A DNA stretch of 64,000 nucleotides from Tupaia tana (lineage: Eukaryota > Chordata > Mammalia > Scandentia > Tupaiidae). The stretch spans positions 37,901,233 to 37,965,232 of the forward strand of contig JAKSZU010000004.1 of assembly GCA_026018925.1 (NCBI GenBank), given 5' to 3'. Both the position numbers and the translations under genes were made by a program. Of this stretch, positions 60,957 to 64,000 are shown in pieces. Under the pieces are notes generated by a model, which was given only the letters and a program-made list of their open reading frames with translations, did no database searches and was not told the DNA's origin. Position 1 is the stretch's first letter, and every line of letters begins with the position of its first letter.

Positions 60957-61217
60957 TTTTTTTTTTTTTAGAGGTTTTTGCTATAGGGCGCATGCACTCA
61001 CCAGAAAGACAGAGACAGAAAGCAAGAAATCACCCCCCCCCCCCCAGGGGGGATATGGCCACGCCACAATCCCATCTCCTCCCAGGATCTTGGGCACGCA
61101 CGCACACACGCACGCACACACGCCCAGCGTGAGTTTAAGTCATCGGGTCTGGGACTCAAACCACGGTCAACAATATGGGAGTCCAGTGACATAGCCATTA
61201 TGCTAACTGTTGGTCCC
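60957..61217 (-). mobile_element. tRNA-derived SINE, type L, antisense, with TSD
   Basis: TAGAGGTTTTTGCTATAGGG to TAACTGTTGGTCCC, with a C-run of 14 and a GCACACAC expansion. TGAAAGTCA(A/G)TT flanks it. Confidence 0.93.
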
Positions 61218-61219
61218 TG

Positions 61220-62065
61220 AAAGTCAGTTCTATAAACTTGCTAGTCAATTCTGTAAACTTGCTGCTGATGTAAAAAAAGGTGAAGCAAGAACTTCTAGGT
61301 AGGGATGTATTTCAATTCTGAACTAGAATGTAGATCCCTTTGCAATGGAGAAAAGGCACAGGCTCTATAATCCCTTTAATGACAAGTTGGAGGCCTGAGG
61401 GCAGAGCAGTCACATTTTGTAATGACTAATTAACTTGCTTGAACGGCTACTTGCAGTATAAAATTTTCCCAGAGAAATTATATTAGTCCTTTTTTTGACA
61501 ACTTTCCAGAGGAAGGCAAGTATGAGCAAGACACTAAACAGCATTTTACTTTGTTCTCACAAACGTTACAGATTGTTACATTACCACTGACTTCTTAGAA
61601 ATGCTCATTAATTTTTCAGGGCTCTTCATACCAAAAGGAGAAAAACAAATATTATGTCAATAGAACCAAATATAGGTGCCACTAAATATAATACAAATTA
61701 GACAGTGGTGCCCAAAATGTGTTTTTCACAAATTCTGTTGCTTGTAATTAGAGATTGATGATTCATCTATATAGAGGTGGATTATAGCTTTGTAAATTCT
61801 TGATTATTAAACTGTGTTAAACAGAGACAGTGTTCCTTGAGTAACTAATTCCGTTAGGCATTTCACCTAGGTTTATTTCATCTCCTTCAGGCCCCGTCCC
61901 TAATAACACATCCAGTTTCTGCAGATTAAAATACAACTCTGAAGGCTTCCACAATTTCTCTGAGGTCTGCAACCTCCCAATACAAAATAAAGTTATGCTT
62001 TTCATAAGGAAGTAATGATCTCCTATATGGGTTTCTTATTGCTGCAGGAACAAAGAATCACACAC
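61220..62065. other. Intronic sequence, nothing recognised
   Basis: No repeat, RNA or exon recognised. Confidence 0.5.
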
Positions 62066-62067
62066 CG

Positions 62068-62166
62068 GAGGCCAGCTGGTAGCATGGTGGTTAAGGTGGC
62101 TGGATCCCACAGAGCTGATGGCACGATTCAGGTCCCAGACCTAGTGACTTAATAAACACACCAGGT
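62068..62166 (+). mobile_element. tRNA-derived SINE head fragment
   Basis: GGAGGCCAGCTGGTAGCATG, GATTCAGGTCCCAGACC, AATAAACACACCAGGTG; stops at the next SINE. Confidence 0.75.
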
Positions 62167-62360
62167 GGAGGCCAGCAGGTGGTGTGATGGTTACTGCCAA
62201 AGGGCCGAACATGGTTAAGGACTCCCATGCATCCTGCCACTGTTCAAGTCCCAGACCTGGTGGCTTACTCTCTCACTTTCTCACTCTCTCTCACTCTCTG
62301 GTGAGTACACATACCTTATAACAGATTAAAATTAAATAATAAAAATAAATAAATAAAATG
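62167..62360 (+). mobile_element. tRNA-derived SINE, type S with head insertion
   Basis: GAGGCCAGCAGGTGGTGTGA, extra bases between A and B boxes, GTTCAAGTCCCAGACC, CT tract, AAAT tail. Confidence 0.8.
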
Positions 62361-62374
62361 AAATAATTCTTTTA

Positions 62375-62460
62375 TTTTTTTTAAAGCTGCTGGGGCTAGG
62401 ATTTGAACCACATTTGGCCATAGGTGATCTATCTACCTTAACCACTAGGTTTGAGACTGA
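62375..62460 (-). mobile_element. tRNA-derived SINE head fragment, antisense
   Basis: AAGCTGCTGGGGCTAGGATT, TGAACCACATTTGGCC, CTTAACCACTAGG. Confidence 0.6.
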
Positions 62461-63565
62461 CCTGAAAACTGTCCATTCCTGCAAATACAGTTTTGCTACA
62501 CTTTGACACAAGACTCACTCTCTCTGCATGGTTCATGTCATATAGGAAAATTTCCCTGGTGGCTGTTGCTTCTTTCCCTTTCCTCTTTTATTCTTTTTCC
62601 TTAGTCATAAGATTGCCCTGTGTACACCTTACCTTCTTCTCTCCACACACCCAAGTGCTCACAGCCCAGGACAACAGTGATAATCCCTTGACTATGTCTA
62701 TGCCACCCACCCCGTTATCCTTGGTATACACGGTGACACCACCTGAGTCATCGTTTGACTTGCTTTTCAGGCTGTGGTCATGAGTTTGTTTGGACATATC
62801 ATTTGCTTGGCTCTGACTTCTGGTGCTTATTTACTTTTCTTTTCATACTTTTCTATACTTTTTGAGTCTCTTATAATTGGCCATTGTCTTTGCCTTGTTA
62901 ATCGACACGGGCTAATTTCAAATCTGGGCCTTTGGCCAGATAATGTTGAATTCCAACCACGGAGCTAAACTGTCCAGGCCCAGGGAGCTAGCATTTTAAT
63001 GCTGTGAAATTACTGAATTATTAAAAGGAAATTAGAAAGAGAGAAACAAAATGGAGGTGTTTGTGTTTTAAGAAAAATGGGACAGGAGATTAAAACCGCC
63101 AATAGTTTGAAAAATATACGTTTTGCCAACTTTCAAAATAAGGGGCCTCCACCAAGTTCATAGAAAGATGACATTGAAGTACACATTCATTTTGGTGCAA
63201 AAGAATTTTAAAATCCATACTTTTTTTTCATGATATATATTTTCCAGGAACTTTTTGAAGCCTTTCTCATATGACTAATCTCTTTTAAATATTTAGAACC
63301 TTCTCAAAGAAAAGTCCAGAAAGGTCCAAGAATCAGCTCAGATCATAGTCTTTATGAGTCAGGCCTTGGTTAACAATGGCTTTGACACCAAGATTGACAA
63401 GGGCAAATGTAAAAAAGTCTTTGTGTGTCTACTCTTTAGCCCAGTAATTCAACTCATAAAACTATAGCCTTAGGAAATTATCGTAACTATGGAAAGGACA
63501 TTTACATACAATTATATTTATCCAAAAGCTAATTCTAATAAGAATTTACAGCCAATCTAAAATTC
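62461..63565. other. Intronic sequence, nothing recognised
   Basis: Searched for the next IL23R exon (a protein continuing VPQVTSKAF) in all frames and not found. Confidence 0.5.
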
Positions 63566-63569
63566 CAGC

Positions 63570-63800
63570 AATAGTAGTAACTAATGTTTATTAAGGCTTT
63601 AATTTGTATAAAACATGTATTAAATGCCTGATAGGAATATCTCGTCAAATCTCATGAGCTTTAAAGCACTGCTATTATCCAATTTTACAAATGAAGAAAC
63701 GGACTCACAGAGTGGTTGGGCAACTTGCTCAGGGTCAGGCAACTCCAAGTGGTGGAGCCCAGACTTGAACTTATTTTCACTGAGTCCACAGTTGGTGTCT
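63570..63800 (-). mobile_element. MIR SINE
   Basis: CTAATGTTTATTAAGGCTTT, CCAATTTTACAAATGAAGAA, GGCAACTTGCTCAGGGTCAG, GTGGTGGAGCCCAGACTTG: long reversed MIR match. Confidence 0.85.
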
Positions 63801-64000
63801 GATAAACTACCAAGCTATACAGTTTCTCAATAAAAGTATGACTGAATAAATATAGGATGGACATGATGACGATTAAATAGCCTTAAAGATGATGTTCTGA
63901 CCAATTTTTAATAAGATGAGGAAACATTCATTAATGTTGAATGAAAAAGATTAGTGTAACCAGCCAACTAAGTCAAGGGGCTGCTTCTCACAATGAAATG

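Noticed and set aside
61220-64000. Next IL23R exon
   Set aside because: No stretch with an AG acceptor gives the expected stalk or transmembrane protein; open frames here end at random.

Overview
This is a piece of a placental-mammal genome. It holds one protein-coding gene, the interleukin-23 receptor (IL23R), on the + strand. Six consecutive coding exons can be read (51-114, 6575-6871, 13301-13424, 30997-31157, 38568-38713, 52673-52829). They join in frame into 316 residues plus one base: signal peptide, Ig-like domain, and two fibronectin-III domains ending in a WQPWS box. The acceptor of the first of these exons is just inside the left edge. The exon with the end of the ectodomain and the transmembrane segment is not in the window, so the last 11 kb is intron. 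The protein is very close to human IL23R as I recall it. The introns are packed with a tRNA-derived SINE that is neither Alu, B1/B2, CAN, VES nor the rabbit C element. A euarchontan outside primates, most plausibly a colugo (Dermoptera), fits best; this is inference.

Everything else is intronic repeat. The dominant repeat is the SINE, in four forms used below. Type L is about 260-275 bp: a tRNA-like head with A and B boxes, a conserved body containing a C6-T-G6 hairpin, a TCTCTGTC tract, an end reading CCCTATAGC, then poly(A). Type S is about 160-200 bp: the same head joined to a CT tract and GGTCAAATTAAA. Type V is an older, diverged L form with CCCCAAATCC and AGAAATGGAGGAG. Type D is another old variant with a GTCTGGTCATGC-like body. 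Many L and S copies keep clear target-site duplications (TSDs). Ancient MIR, L2, L1, hAT and MaLR LTR remains fill in the background.

The most unusual objects are two related composite retroposons in intron 4, both antisense to IL23R (14358-18501 and 24725-26333). Read on the minus strand each has a GC-rich VNTR, a unique core of about 410-420 bp that both share, and L1 3'-UTR-like tails. Each is flanked by a TSD. The plan resembles the hominoid SVA/LAVA group but the parts differ. The larger copy carries a second array of 34-bp units about 2 kb long, and at its 3' end a short antisense SINE fragment before the poly(A), like a 3' transduction.

Other items of note: a clean solo LTR (35954-36343); a retrocopy of the ANKRD26 C-terminal coiled coil broken up by two SINEs (45771-47503); a U6 pseudogene with an internal insertion (28437-28583); a 5S rRNA 5' fragment with a TSD (45643-45691); a pair of short mariner-like inverted-repeat elements (43902-43973, 44084-44144); a perfect 60-bp palindrome where two SINEs meet tail to tail (19991-20050); and a GAA/GGA array of about 160 bp. 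No other live gene is seen on either strand.
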